From positions 1-37,060 of the forward strand of contig CAZKLP010000003.1 in the NCBI GenBank assembly GCA_964553885.1: DNA of 37,060 nt, read 5' to 3'. The notes under the pieces are model-generated. The model saw only the letters and a list, made by a program, of their open reading frames with translations. It was not told where the DNA came from and searched no databases. This document shows, in pieces, positions 30,171 through 37,060 of the stretch (position 1 is its first letter; each line of letters opens with the position of its first letter). The position numbers and the translations under genes are program-made. The DNA comes from JACPHB01 sp964553885. GTDB taxonomy: Bacteria > Patescibacteriota > Minisyncoccia > UBA10092.

Positions 30171-31937
30171 ATGATGATATCATTTGAAATCCGACAAAAA
30201 TTTTTAGATTTTTTTGCTAAAAAAGGACATATTATTGTTTCTTCAAGTTCGCTTGTGCCCAAAGATGATCCGTCGGTGCTTTTAACGACTGCCGGAATGC
30301 AGCAATTCAAACCGTATTTTACCGGCGACAAGGATCCGATTAAAGATTTCGGATCGCGGCGGACTGCTTCAATCCAAAAATCCTTCCGCACTTCCGATAT
30401 TGATGAGGTGGGCGACGAGTCGCATCTTACTTTTTTTGAAATGCTAGGGCATTTTTCTTTCGGCGATTATTTTAAAGAAGAAACAATAGGGTGGACTTTT
30501 GAACTCCTTACTGAAATTTTTGGGATTGATAAAGAACGGATATCTGCCTCAGTATTTGAAGGAGATAAAAAAATTCCAAAAGACCAAGAATCATACGATG
30601 CTTGGCTACGATTTTTGCCAGCAGACAGAATAAAACTCGGAACTAGAGAAGATGGCAACATTTGGGGTCCAGCCGGGCCAGAAGGGCCGTGCGGCGCGTC
30701 AAACGAAGTTTACGTTGATAATCTTGAGGTGGCGACACTCGTGTTTATGGAATATTATTGTAAAAGCGACGGAAAAATTTCTCCATTGCCGAAAAAAGGA
30801 GTTGATGTCGGCTGGGGATTTGAACGGCTTGTAAAAGTTATCCAAAACGCTCCAACAGTTTTTGAAACCGATTTATTTGAATCTCTCATTCAGACAATCC
30901 CTCATAAAGATACGGAAAATGAAGCGCGTTCAGTTAGAATTATTGCCGATCACATAAGAGCGGCAACATTTCTTATTGCCGATGGAGTTTTGCCGTCTAA
31001 TATGGCCCAAGGATATATTTTGCGCCGACTTTTGCGTCGGGCCATTCGCCACGGTAAGATTTTGAATTTAGATAAAAAATTTTTAATTCCTTTGGCTCAA
31101 AAAGTTATAGAAATATATAAAGAATTTTATCCGGAACTTGGAGTGAAGCAAGAAGACATTCTTATGGTTATCCAAAAAGAAGAAGAAAAATTTTCAAAAA
31201 CTCTTAAAAACGGACTGAAAGAACTTGAAAAAATGCTTGGAATGAAAACTGATAAAATCATTTCCGGAAATGACGCTTTTTATCTTTATGAAAGCTATGG
31301 ATTCCCGATGGAATTAACGCGCGAATTGGCGAAAGAAAAGGGATTTTCCATTGACGAGTCCGGCTGGGAAACCTCGCTAAAAAAACATCAGGAAATTTCC
31401 CGCGCCGGAGCGGAAAAAAAATTCGGAGGTCATGGGTTGGTGATAAGTGACACGGGACATAGGACAGGCATAGAAGACACGCAAAAAATCACAAGACTTC
31501 ACACAGCGACGCATTTATTGCATCAGGCGTTGCATGATGTTTTAGGCGAGGTCGCGGATGTTAAGCAGATGGGATCTGACATTACGCCGGAAAGGACAAG
31601 ATTTGATTTTAGTTTTCCTCGAAAATTGACTGAGGAAGAAATTAAAAAAATTGAAGATATCGTCAATGAGAAAATAAAAATGAATTTGCCGGTTCACGCG
31701 CAAAAAATGCCTAAAGAAAAGGCTTTAAAATTGGAAGCCAGGGCGTTTTTTAAAGAAAAATATCCAGATGAGGTCAACGTTTATTCCGTCGGCGACCTCG
31801 ATTTAAGCAGGGCCTATTCAAAAGAATTTTGCGACGGGCCACATGTTAAAAATACAGGTGAAATCGGCGATTTTAAAATTATAAAAGAGGAATCGTCAAG
31901 CGCCGGAATAAGAAGAATCAGAGCTATTGTGGAATGA
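30171..31937 (+). CDS. alaS: alanyl-tRNA synthetase, short form without C-Ala
   Basis: About 588 residues, against roughly 875 in E. coli. The class II core is recognisable (SFEIRQKFLDFFAKKGH, LLTTAGMQQFKPYF, SFRTSDIDEVG, VDVGWGFERL). The editing domain is present (HTATHLLHQAL with the zinc/water ligands, and EFCDGPHV with Cys and His). The C-terminal DHHA1/C-Ala part is absent; the protein ends soon after editing (GIRRIRAIVE). Short AlaRS is common in CPR bacteria. The start was set at the ATG pair at 30171-30176, because an upstream in-frame TTG at 30138 adds residues not in the family. Confidence 0.93.
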   Translation: MMISFEIRQKFLDFFAKKGHIIVSSSSLVPKDDPSVLLTTAGMQQFKPYFTGDKDPIKDFGSRRTASIQKSFRTSDIDEVGDESHLTFFEMLGHFSFGDYFKEETIGWTFELLTEIFGIDKERISASVFEGDKKIPKDQESYDAWLRFLPADRIKLGTREDGNIWGPAGPEGPCGASNEVYVDNLEVATLVFMEYYCKSDGKISPLPKKGVDVGWGFERLVKVIQNAPTVFETDLFESLIQTIPHKDTENEARSVRIIADHIRAATFLIADGVLPSNMAQGYILRRLLRRAIRHGKILNLDKKFLIPLAQKVIEIYKEFYPELGVKQEDILMVIQKEEEKFSKTLKNGLKELEKMLGMKTDKIISGNDAFYLYESYGFPMELTRELAKEKGFSIDESGWETSLKKHQEISRAGAEKKFGGHGLVISDTGHRTGIEDTQKITRLHTATHLLHQALHDVLGEVADVKQMGSDITPERTRFDFSFPRKLTEEEIKKIEDIVNEKIKMNLPVHAQKMPKEKALKLEARAFFKEKYPDEVNVYSVGDLDLSRAYSKEFCDGPHVKNTGEIGDFKIIKEESSSAGIRRIRAIVE

Positions 31938-31965
31938 CAATTAAAAATGTGTTAAAATATTAACA

Positions 31966-33642
31966 ATGCCCCAAGGTTTTGAAATAATAAGAGCCAGAAC
32001 TAAAGATAGCGCCGCCATCTTAATTGACCGTTTAATGCGGTCAAAGCAACAAGAGGTCGTTTTGGTTTTACCGAAAAATTCTATCATTGTAACTGATTTA
32101 AATTCTCTAAAAGTTTTAAAAGAAGAAGCCGAAAGTATTGGCAGAACATTGTCCCTTAGTACGGAAAATGATGAAATAAAATCATTCGCTAAAAAAATAA
32201 AAATGTTAATTTACGATAGTAATAATTTTTCCGCCAAAATATCGGAACCGATAAAATCCGTTAAAAAAATAAAAGTAATGACGGATATTTTGCCGCCATC
32301 GTTTAACAGGGCGCCGGAAGAGAGTACTACTCTAGAAGTTCAAGAGTTGCCGGAAAAACCACAAAAAGAACTGCCTGAAGAACCGAGAACAGAGTATAAG
32401 CTGTCGCCGGAACCAATTATCTATGAAACGGCGAGTCAGAATTCCGATTTAGAAAAAAATCTTGAAAATTTTTATGGCGGAGATTTAAAAAATAACGAAC
32501 TAAAATCAAAAAGCCGGTGGCGCCGTTTTAATTTAAAATACTTGATATCTTTTTTTACTGTCATCGGATTTTTGCTTTTTGGAGCGACAATGTATTTAAT
32601 TTTACCTAAAGCCGATGTCAGTATTTCTTTAAAGAAAATACCGCTTAAAGCTCAAATCCCCATTGCCGTAAGTAAAAATATAAGTTCTTCTAATTTGGTA
32701 AGCGGTATTATACCGGGGCAATATTTTTCATTAGATAAAACAGGTTCAAAAACAATTGAAAGATCTCCCGTAATTGGCGGCGTTATAGAAATTTATAATG
32801 CTTATAGCGCTACTTCTCAAAAGTTAGTGGCAGAGACGCGGTTTGAAACAAAAGACGGTAAAATTTTTAGAATACAGAATTCTGTTATTATTCCGGGCGC
32901 GAAAGTATCTGGCGCGAAACTAACGCCCAGTTCCGTTAAAGCGGAAGTTGTTGGTAGTGGAATATCAGACGAATATTTAATCGGTCCGTCTTATTTTACC
33001 ATCCCGGGCTTTAAAGAAACGCCAAAATACGCCGGTTTTTACGCGCTTAGCGTTGAACCAATGGCTGTTCTAAAAAGAGTGTCCTTAAGCAACGCAGAGA
33101 TACTGAGAAATAAAAAAGAACTTCAAGATAAATTAGCATTAGAATTAAAAACCGATATTTTAAGCACACTGAAAGATTCAGATTTACAATTAATAGACGG
33201 CGCTTCCATAATCAGAGCTGATGATTTTAAAGTTAATACGGATAAAGGCGGATCCGCCCCTGTTTTAAGCATGAAAGTTAATTGGCAGGCATTATTTTTT
33301 AAAGAAAAAGATTTAAGAACAATGATTAACTATTTTACGTCAAGCCATTATCCGGATTTAAAGAATTTTAGTTTTAAAGGTAATATCGTCTATCCAAAAG
33401 TTAGTCGCGTTGATTTTAAGAAGGGAGAATTATTTTTTACTTTTAATATTGATGAAAACAACGCTTTGCCGGCCGATCTTGAAGCTCTCAAGAAAGAATT
33501 GGCCGGACGCGATGAAACCGGGATGAGAACTATTATATCCGAAAAAACATATATCAGCGCCGCCGCTATTTTTCTTTGGCCGTTTTGGGTTAAAAAAGCG
33601 CCCAATAACTTGAATAAAATTAATATAAATATTGACAATTAA
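31966..33642 (+). CDS. large single-pass envelope protein, function unknown
   Basis: A 558-residue protein with a small N-terminal cytoplasmic domain (about 1-90, with VVLVLPKNSIIVTDLNSLK), a Pro/Glu-rich linker, one transmembrane helix (about 190-213), and an outside part of some 340 residues that is beta-rich (GGVIEIYNAYSATSQKLV, TRFETKDGKIFRIQN, IPGAKVSGAK). I have the impression of a conserved CPR protein but cannot name a family. It lies 28 bases after alaS and 8 bases before infA, so it may be cotranscribed with the ribosomal cluster. Confidence 0.75.
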   Translation: MPQGFEIIRARTKDSAAILIDRLMRSKQQEVVLVLPKNSIIVTDLNSLKVLKEEAESIGRTLSLSTENDEIKSFAKKIKMLIYDSNNFSAKISEPIKSVKKIKVMTDILPPSFNRAPEESTTLEVQELPEKPQKELPEEPRTEYKLSPEPIIYETASQNSDLEKNLENFYGGDLKNNELKSKSRWRRFNLKYLISFFTVIGFLLFGATMYLILPKADVSISLKKIPLKAQIPIAVSKNISSSNLVSGIIPGQYFSLDKTGSKTIERSPVIGGVIEIYNAYSATSQKLVAETRFETKDGKIFRIQNSVIIPGAKVSGAKLTPSSVKAEVVGSGISDEYLIGPSYFTIPGFKETPKYAGFYALSVEPMAVLKRVSLSNAEILRNKKELQDKLALELKTDILSTLKDSDLQLIDGASIIRADDFKVNTDKGGSAPVLSMKVNWQALFFKEKDLRTMINYFTSSHYPDLKNFSFKGNIVYPKVSRVDFKKGELFFTFNIDENNALPADLEALKKELAGRDETGMRTIISEKTYISAAAIFLWPFWVKKAPNNLNKININIDN

Positions 33643-33650
33643 TATTTACC

Positions 33651-33863
33651 GTGATAGATAATAAAAGATTAATACTTATAGGTTCTGTTATAGAGGCCTT
33701 ACCAAACACAACGTTTAGAATTAAATTAGAAGATGGTACGGAAGTTTTGGCTCATTTATCGGGTAAAATGCGGTTGAATTTTATTCGCGTTTTAGTCGGT
33801 GATCGGGTAGAAGTTGAACCGTCTTCCGATAAAAGGCGAGGCAGGATAATAAGACGATTATGA
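33651..33863 (+). CDS. infA: translation initiation factor IF-1
   Basis: A 70-residue single S1/OB-fold protein of normal length, IGSVIEALPNTTFRIKLEDG ... HLSGKMRLNFIRVLVGD ... RGRIIRRL. It starts at GTG. It overlaps rpmJ by four bases (ATGA), as expected for the conserved infA-rpmJ-rpsM order. Confidence 0.95.
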   Translation: MIDNKRLILIGSVIEALPNTTFRIKLEDGTEVLAHLSGKMRLNFIRVLVGDRVEVEPSSDKRRGRIIRRL

Positions 33864-33973
33864 AAGTACGGGCAAGTGTTAAAAAAATTTGCGCTAAGTG
33901 TAAAATTATTCGCCGACAAAGGCGTCTTTATGTTGTTTGTTCAACTAAAAAACATAAACAGAGACAGGGATAA
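33860..33973 (+). CDS. rpmJ: 50S ribosomal protein L36
   Basis: A 37-residue protein, MKVRASVKKICAKCKIIRR and on, with the zinc ligands CxxC ... C ... H (C11, C14, C27, H32 by count). Its four-base overlap with infA suggests translational coupling. Confidence 0.95.
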   Translation: MKVRASVKKICAKCKIIRRQRRLYVVCSTKKHKQRQG

Positions 33974-33978
33974 ATATT

Positions 33979-34368
33979 ATGCCAAGAGTTGCTGGAGTTA
34001 ATATTCCGGAAAATAAAAAAATAATCGCTTCGCTTGCGTATATTTATGGTATTGGGCGTCCTTTGGCGGCTAAAATCCTAAAACAGGTTAAAATTAATCC
34101 TGATAAAAGAGCCAAAGAATTAACTAATGAAGAATTAACGCGTTTAAAGGATTTCGTTGAAAAAAATTATAAAATTGAAGGAGATTTAAAAAGGCTAACC
34201 CAAGGTAATATTAAGAGGTTAAAGGAAATTAGCTCTTATAAGGGTTATCGCCATTCTAGAGGATTGCCGGTAAGGGGGCAGAGGACCAAGACAAACTCCA
34301 GAACTAGAAGGGGCAATGTGAGAAAGACCGTCGGTTCCGGCAGAAAGAAAGGAGCCGAAAAAACATAA
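33979..34368 (+). CDS. rpsM: 30S ribosomal protein S13
   Basis: A 129-residue S13: ARVAGVNIP-like start (PRVAGVNIPENKKI), the IYGIGRPLAAKIL helix-hairpin-helix and the basic RGLPVRGQRTKTNSRTRRG tail. Follows L36 by five bases. Confidence 0.97.
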   Translation: MPRVAGVNIPENKKIIASLAYIYGIGRPLAAKILKQVKINPDKRAKELTNEELTRLKDFVEKNYKIEGDLKRLTQGNIKRLKEISSYKGYRHSRGLPVRGQRTKTNSRTRRGNVRKTVGSGRKKGAEKT

Positions 34369-34378
34369 TCCATAACGT

Positions 34379-34831
34379 ATGGGAAAGAAAAAAATAAAAA
34401 AACAAACCGAAGCAGAGCTACTAAAGGAAAGCGAAAAGCCCGGACAAGAACGAGCGAATGTTTTGGGTGGAAAAACCGGTCGACAAATTGTTAAAGGGAA
34501 AATTTATATTCAAGCCAGTTATAATAATACCAAAATCACGGTTACCGATGACGGAGGAGGAGTTTTAGCATGGTCTTCGGCTGGAGCCCTTGGTTTTAAC
34601 GGCCCTAAAAAAGCCACGCCTTATGCCGCAGCTAAAGTAGCGGAAGCGGTTTTAGAAAAAATTAGAAAAAATGGATTTTTAGAAATTGAGATATTTGTAA
34701 AAGGCATTGGCTCGGGCAGAGAATCGGCCATAAGAGCTTTTGTCAGCCATGGATTAAATATTGTGTCTATAAAAGATATAACCCCAATTCCTCACAACGG
34801 CCCGAGACCAAAAAAAGTAAGAAGAGTTTAA
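34379..34831 (+). CDS. rpsK: 30S ribosomal protein S11
   Basis: A 150-residue S11 with a lysine-rich N-terminal extension of about 20 residues compared with common forms. Core motifs are ASYNNTKITVTDDGG, WSSAGALGFNGPKKATPYAA and DITPIPHNGPRPKKVRRV. Confidence 0.97.
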   Translation: MGKKKIKKQTEAELLKESEKPGQERANVLGGKTGRQIVKGKIYIQASYNNTKITVTDDGGGVLAWSSAGALGFNGPKKATPYAAAKVAEAVLEKIRKNGFLEIEIFVKGIGSGRESAIRAFVSHGLNIVSIKDITPIPHNGPRPKKVRRV

Positions 34832-34858
34832 GCGCGATATATCTAAATATCGAAATTT

Positions 34859-35488
34859 ATGTCTAGATACACCGGACCAAAAGAAAAATTATCAAGAAAA
34901 GTGGGAGAAAACCTCGGCCTTAAAGCCGAGAGGTCTTTCTCGCCCAAATCGTCTTTTTTAAAAAAACCTTATCGGCCGGGCCAGCATGGGAAAGCCCGCC
35001 GGCGCCCCTTATCTGAATTTGGAGCGCAACTTCTGGAAAAACAAAAAATAAAATTTACTTATGGCATAAGCGAGAAGCAACTAAAAAAATGTTTTAACGC
35101 GGCAAGACAATACAAAGGAATGACCGGCAATCTAATGCTTAGCATGCTGGAACGGCGTTTTGATAACGTAATTTACAGAAGCGGTTTTGCCGATTCAAGA
35201 AGTATTTCGCGGCAGTTGGTAAGCCATGGCCATTTTTTGGTTAATAATAAAAAAGTAACCGTTCCGTCGTATCAAGTTGAAATTGGCGAGACAATTAGTA
35301 TAAAGCCGCGAAGCCGGCCGAAACAGATATTTTTTGACTTAACGAATAAACTAAAAAAACACGAAGTGGTTTCATGGCTTTTAATTGACATAAAAAATTT
35401 AGAAATAAAAATAAAAGGCGAACCTCTAAATGATGATTTGCCAAAAAATTTCAATATGAACTTAATTGTCGCTTTTTATTCAAAATAA
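34859..35488 (+). CDS. rpsD: 30S ribosomal protein S4
   Basis: A 209-residue S4 lacking the N-terminal zinc cysteines. Motifs are YRPGQHGKARRRPLSEFG, QLLEKQKIKFTYGISEKQ, MLERRFDNVIYRSGFADS and the S4 RNA-binding domain HGHFLVNNKKVTVPSY. A small hairpin (CGATAT/ATATCG) lies just before its ATG. Confidence 0.97.
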   Translation: MSRYTGPKEKLSRKVGENLGLKAERSFSPKSSFLKKPYRPGQHGKARRRPLSEFGAQLLEKQKIKFTYGISEKQLKKCFNAARQYKGMTGNLMLSMLERRFDNVIYRSGFADSRSISRQLVSHGHFLVNNKKVTVPSYQVEIGETISIKPRSRPKQIFFDLTNKLKKHEVVSWLLIDIKNLEIKIKGEPLNDDLPKNFNMNLIVAFYSK

Positions 35489-35512
35489 AATTATTAAAAT
35501 ATAAAATAAATT

Positions 35513-36478
35513 ATGAATACAAACATTTCTTTGCCGAAGGCGCCAAAATTAATAGAACAAATTTCTAAAAATAAGGCCATTTTTGAAATAGAGGAACTTT
35601 ATCCGGGATATGGCCTAACTTTGGGCAACGCTCTGCGCCGCGTAATGTTATCGTCTCTTCCGGGAGCGGCTATAACATCCGTAAAAATAAAAGACGTTAA
35701 TCATGAATTTTCCACTATTCCCGGTGTTTTGGAAGACGTTGTTGAGATAATTTTAAATTTAAAACAAATAAGATTTAAAATTTATGACGACAAGCCGCAA
35801 ACCGTCACCTTAAAAGCAAGGGGCGAAAAACGGGTGTTGGCCGGTGATATAAAACTTACATCGCAAATTGAAATTGCCAATCCCGACGCTTTAATTGCCG
35901 TTCTTACTTCCAAAAGCGCTTCTTTGGAAATAGAAATGCAGGTAGAAAAAGGACTCGGTTATTCAGAACTGGAAACTCGCAAAAAAGATAAGCAAGAGAT
36001 TGGCAGTATCGCGGTTGACGCTATTTTTACGCCCATTGGCATGATAAATTATGATATTGAAGATATGCGTGTTGGCGATAAAACCAACTATAATAGACTA
36101 AAGTTTGATATTGAAACCGACGGCACGATAACTCCTACCGAAGCGCTTGTAAGCGCGGCTCAAATTTTAATTGAGCAATTTCAAGTTATTATCGCTCCTA
36201 TGGGTAAAACCGCGAAAGCCGAGCGTAAAGAAGAGTCTAAAGAAAAAATAATTGAAAAAGAAGAAGAGGAAGACATGACAAAAAATAAAATAGAAGATCT
36301 TAAACTTTCAAACCGAACCCAAAATATTCTTTTGGAGAACCGCGTAAAAACTGTTGCCGGGCTTTTAAGGTTAAAGGAGCGTGATTTATTACAACTTGAA
36401 GGATTGGGTAAACACGCGGTAAAAGAAATAAAAAAAGCGATAGGCAAGCTCGGACTTACATTAAAATCAGAAGATTAA
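35513..36478 (+). CDS. rpoA: RNA polymerase subunit alpha
   Basis: A 321-residue alpha subunit. The N-terminal dimerisation domain shows PGYGLTLGNALRRVMLSS and the insert domain. A charged linker (KEESKEKIIEKEEEEDM) leads to the C-terminal DNA-binding domain, LKLSNRTQNILLENRVKTV ... LEGLGKHAVKEIKKAI. Confidence 0.97.
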   Translation: MNTNISLPKAPKLIEQISKNKAIFEIEELYPGYGLTLGNALRRVMLSSLPGAAITSVKIKDVNHEFSTIPGVLEDVVEIILNLKQIRFKIYDDKPQTVTLKARGEKRVLAGDIKLTSQIEIANPDALIAVLTSKSASLEIEMQVEKGLGYSELETRKKDKQEIGSIAVDAIFTPIGMINYDIEDMRVGDKTNYNRLKFDIETDGTITPTEALVSAAQILIEQFQVIIAPMGKTAKAERKEESKEKIIEKEEEEDMTKNKIEDLKLSNRTQNILLENRVKTVAGLLRLKERDLLQLEGLGKHAVKEIKKAIGKLGLTLKSED

Positions 36479-36520
36479 AAACGTCCTGATATATCAATAT
36501 AATATCGAAATTTCAATATC

Positions 36521-36874
36521 ATGAAACATTTAAGAAAACATCGAAAATTCGGAAGACCGGCGGATTTTAGAAAGATTTTTTTATGGAATCTAATAAGAGA
36601 ATTGATTCTAAAAGAACGCATAAGAACCACAGAAGCGCGGGCAAAAGAAATCAGGCCAATGATTGAAAAAACTATCACCAGGGCAAAAGTTGATAATTTA
36701 GCAAACCGGCGTTTAATCTTGAAAAGATTGGATTTAAAGTCTGTAAATAAATTGTTCAAGGATTTATCGCCGCGGTTTAATGAACGCGGCGGCGGTTACT
36801 GCCGGATAATGAAAATAGAGCCCAGAAAAAATGATGGCGCGAAAATGGCAATTATTGAACTCATTAAAACTTAA
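36521..36874 (+). CDS. rplQ: 50S ribosomal protein L17
   Basis: A 117-residue L17: MKHLRKHRKFGRPADFRK, then RELILKERIRTTEARAKEIRP and the ending GGGYCRIMKIEPRKNDGAKM. The segment before its ATG shares a 13-mer with the one before rpsD. Confidence 0.97.
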   Translation: MKHLRKHRKFGRPADFRKIFLWNLIRELILKERIRTTEARAKEIRPMIEKTITRAKVDNLANRRLILKRLDLKSVNKLFKDLSPRFNERGGGYCRIMKIEPRKNDGAKMAIIELIKT

Positions 36875-36890
36875 TTTTCAAATTTTAATT

Positions 36891-37060
36891 ATGACAAGTA
36901 AACCTAAAATTTATAATATTGATGCCACGGGAAAATCTTTAGGCCGATTAGCCAGTGAAATCGCGACTTTTTTAAGAGGAAAAAGAGAGGTAAATTATTT
37001 TCCGCATTTAGACCCAATGGTAACGGTTAAGATAATCAACATAAGCAAAATATTACTAAC
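36891..37060 (+). CDS. rplM: 50S ribosomal protein L13 (partial)
   Basis: The first 56 residues, TSKPKIYNIDATGKSLGRL, ASEIATFLRGK and so on, match the N-terminus of L13. The window ends inside the gene. Confidence 0.93.
   Translation, partial: MTSKPKIYNIDATGKSLGRLASEIATFLRGKREVNYFPHLDPMVTVKIINISKILL

Overview
The window looks like an AT-rich chromosomal segment of a Candidate Phyla Radiation bacterium (Patescibacteria, probably Parcubacteria-like). This rests on the gene content: an alanyl-tRNA synthetase of about 590 residues without the C-Ala domain, a sigma-region-4/HARE fusion, a VirD4/TraG-like ATPase next to a large membrane protein of the kind seen in CPR genomes, a class II (B12-type) ribonucleotide reductase, an EF-P with Arg at its tip, many small membrane proteins without recognisable names, few Shine-Dalgarno sites, and several promoters sitting almost on the start codon. 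No tRNA, rRNA, CRISPR array or transposase was seen. Two runs of ten N (20299-20308 and 21499-21508) show that the window is a scaffold of three contigs.

Layout. 1-4.7 kb: tail of a membrane gene, a small membrane protein, a single-ring Clp/Hsp100-type ATPase (minus), NDH-2, a SIMPL-domain protein and a DUF192 protein (minus). 4.7-9.3 kb: a tight plus-strand run of RmuC, a DEDDy exonuclease, a Cas4-like Fe-S nuclease, a cysteine desulfurase and two envelope proteins. 9.35-9.63 kb: a strong promoter followed by about 245 nt of highly structured RNA directly before murB. 9.6-16.5 kb: murB, HPF, a ureohydrolase, secA, an unknown acidic protein (minus), a second Cas4-like nuclease and a small DUF4258-like gene. 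16.5-20.0 kb: secD, secF and the sigma4-HARE regulator, with near-consensus promoters. 20.0-22.3 kb: a damaged zone with a broken NYN-domain gene, a split membrane gene and both assembly gaps. 22.3-25.6 kb: the VirD4/TraG-like ATPase, a Clp-fold serine protease and a frameshifted membrane gene. 25.6-33.6 kb: EF-P (minus), class II RNR, mnmA, alaS and a large single-pass envelope protein. 33.6-37 kb: the conserved infA-rpmJ-rpsM-rpsK-rpsD-rpoA-rplQ-rplM cluster, cut by the window end.

The most unusual signal is a set of long palindromes scattered between and inside genes. Five are centred on the hexamer CGATCG (20064-20109, 20702-20747, 29831-29870, 30001-30040, 30041-30072). Others are centred on CTATAG or CCTATAGG (4087-4128, 20761-20796, 30093-30124). 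One 40-bp copy lies inside mnmA, where it encodes extra residues, and mnmA and the cysteine desulfurase gene carry further palindromes in variable loops. This resembles a mobile or REP-like palindromic element family that tolerates insertion into protein loops. The second signal is the structured RNA ahead of murB, whose segments can pair in two mutually exclusive ways.

Functionally the window combines envelope export (SecA, SecD, SecF), cell-wall synthesis (MurB), translation (EF-P, HPF, AlaRS, IF-1 and ribosomal proteins), tRNA thiolation (cysteine desulfurase plus MnmA), deoxynucleotide supply (RNR) and DNA processing (RmuC, an exonuclease, two Cas4-like nucleases, the VirD4/TraG-like ATPase).
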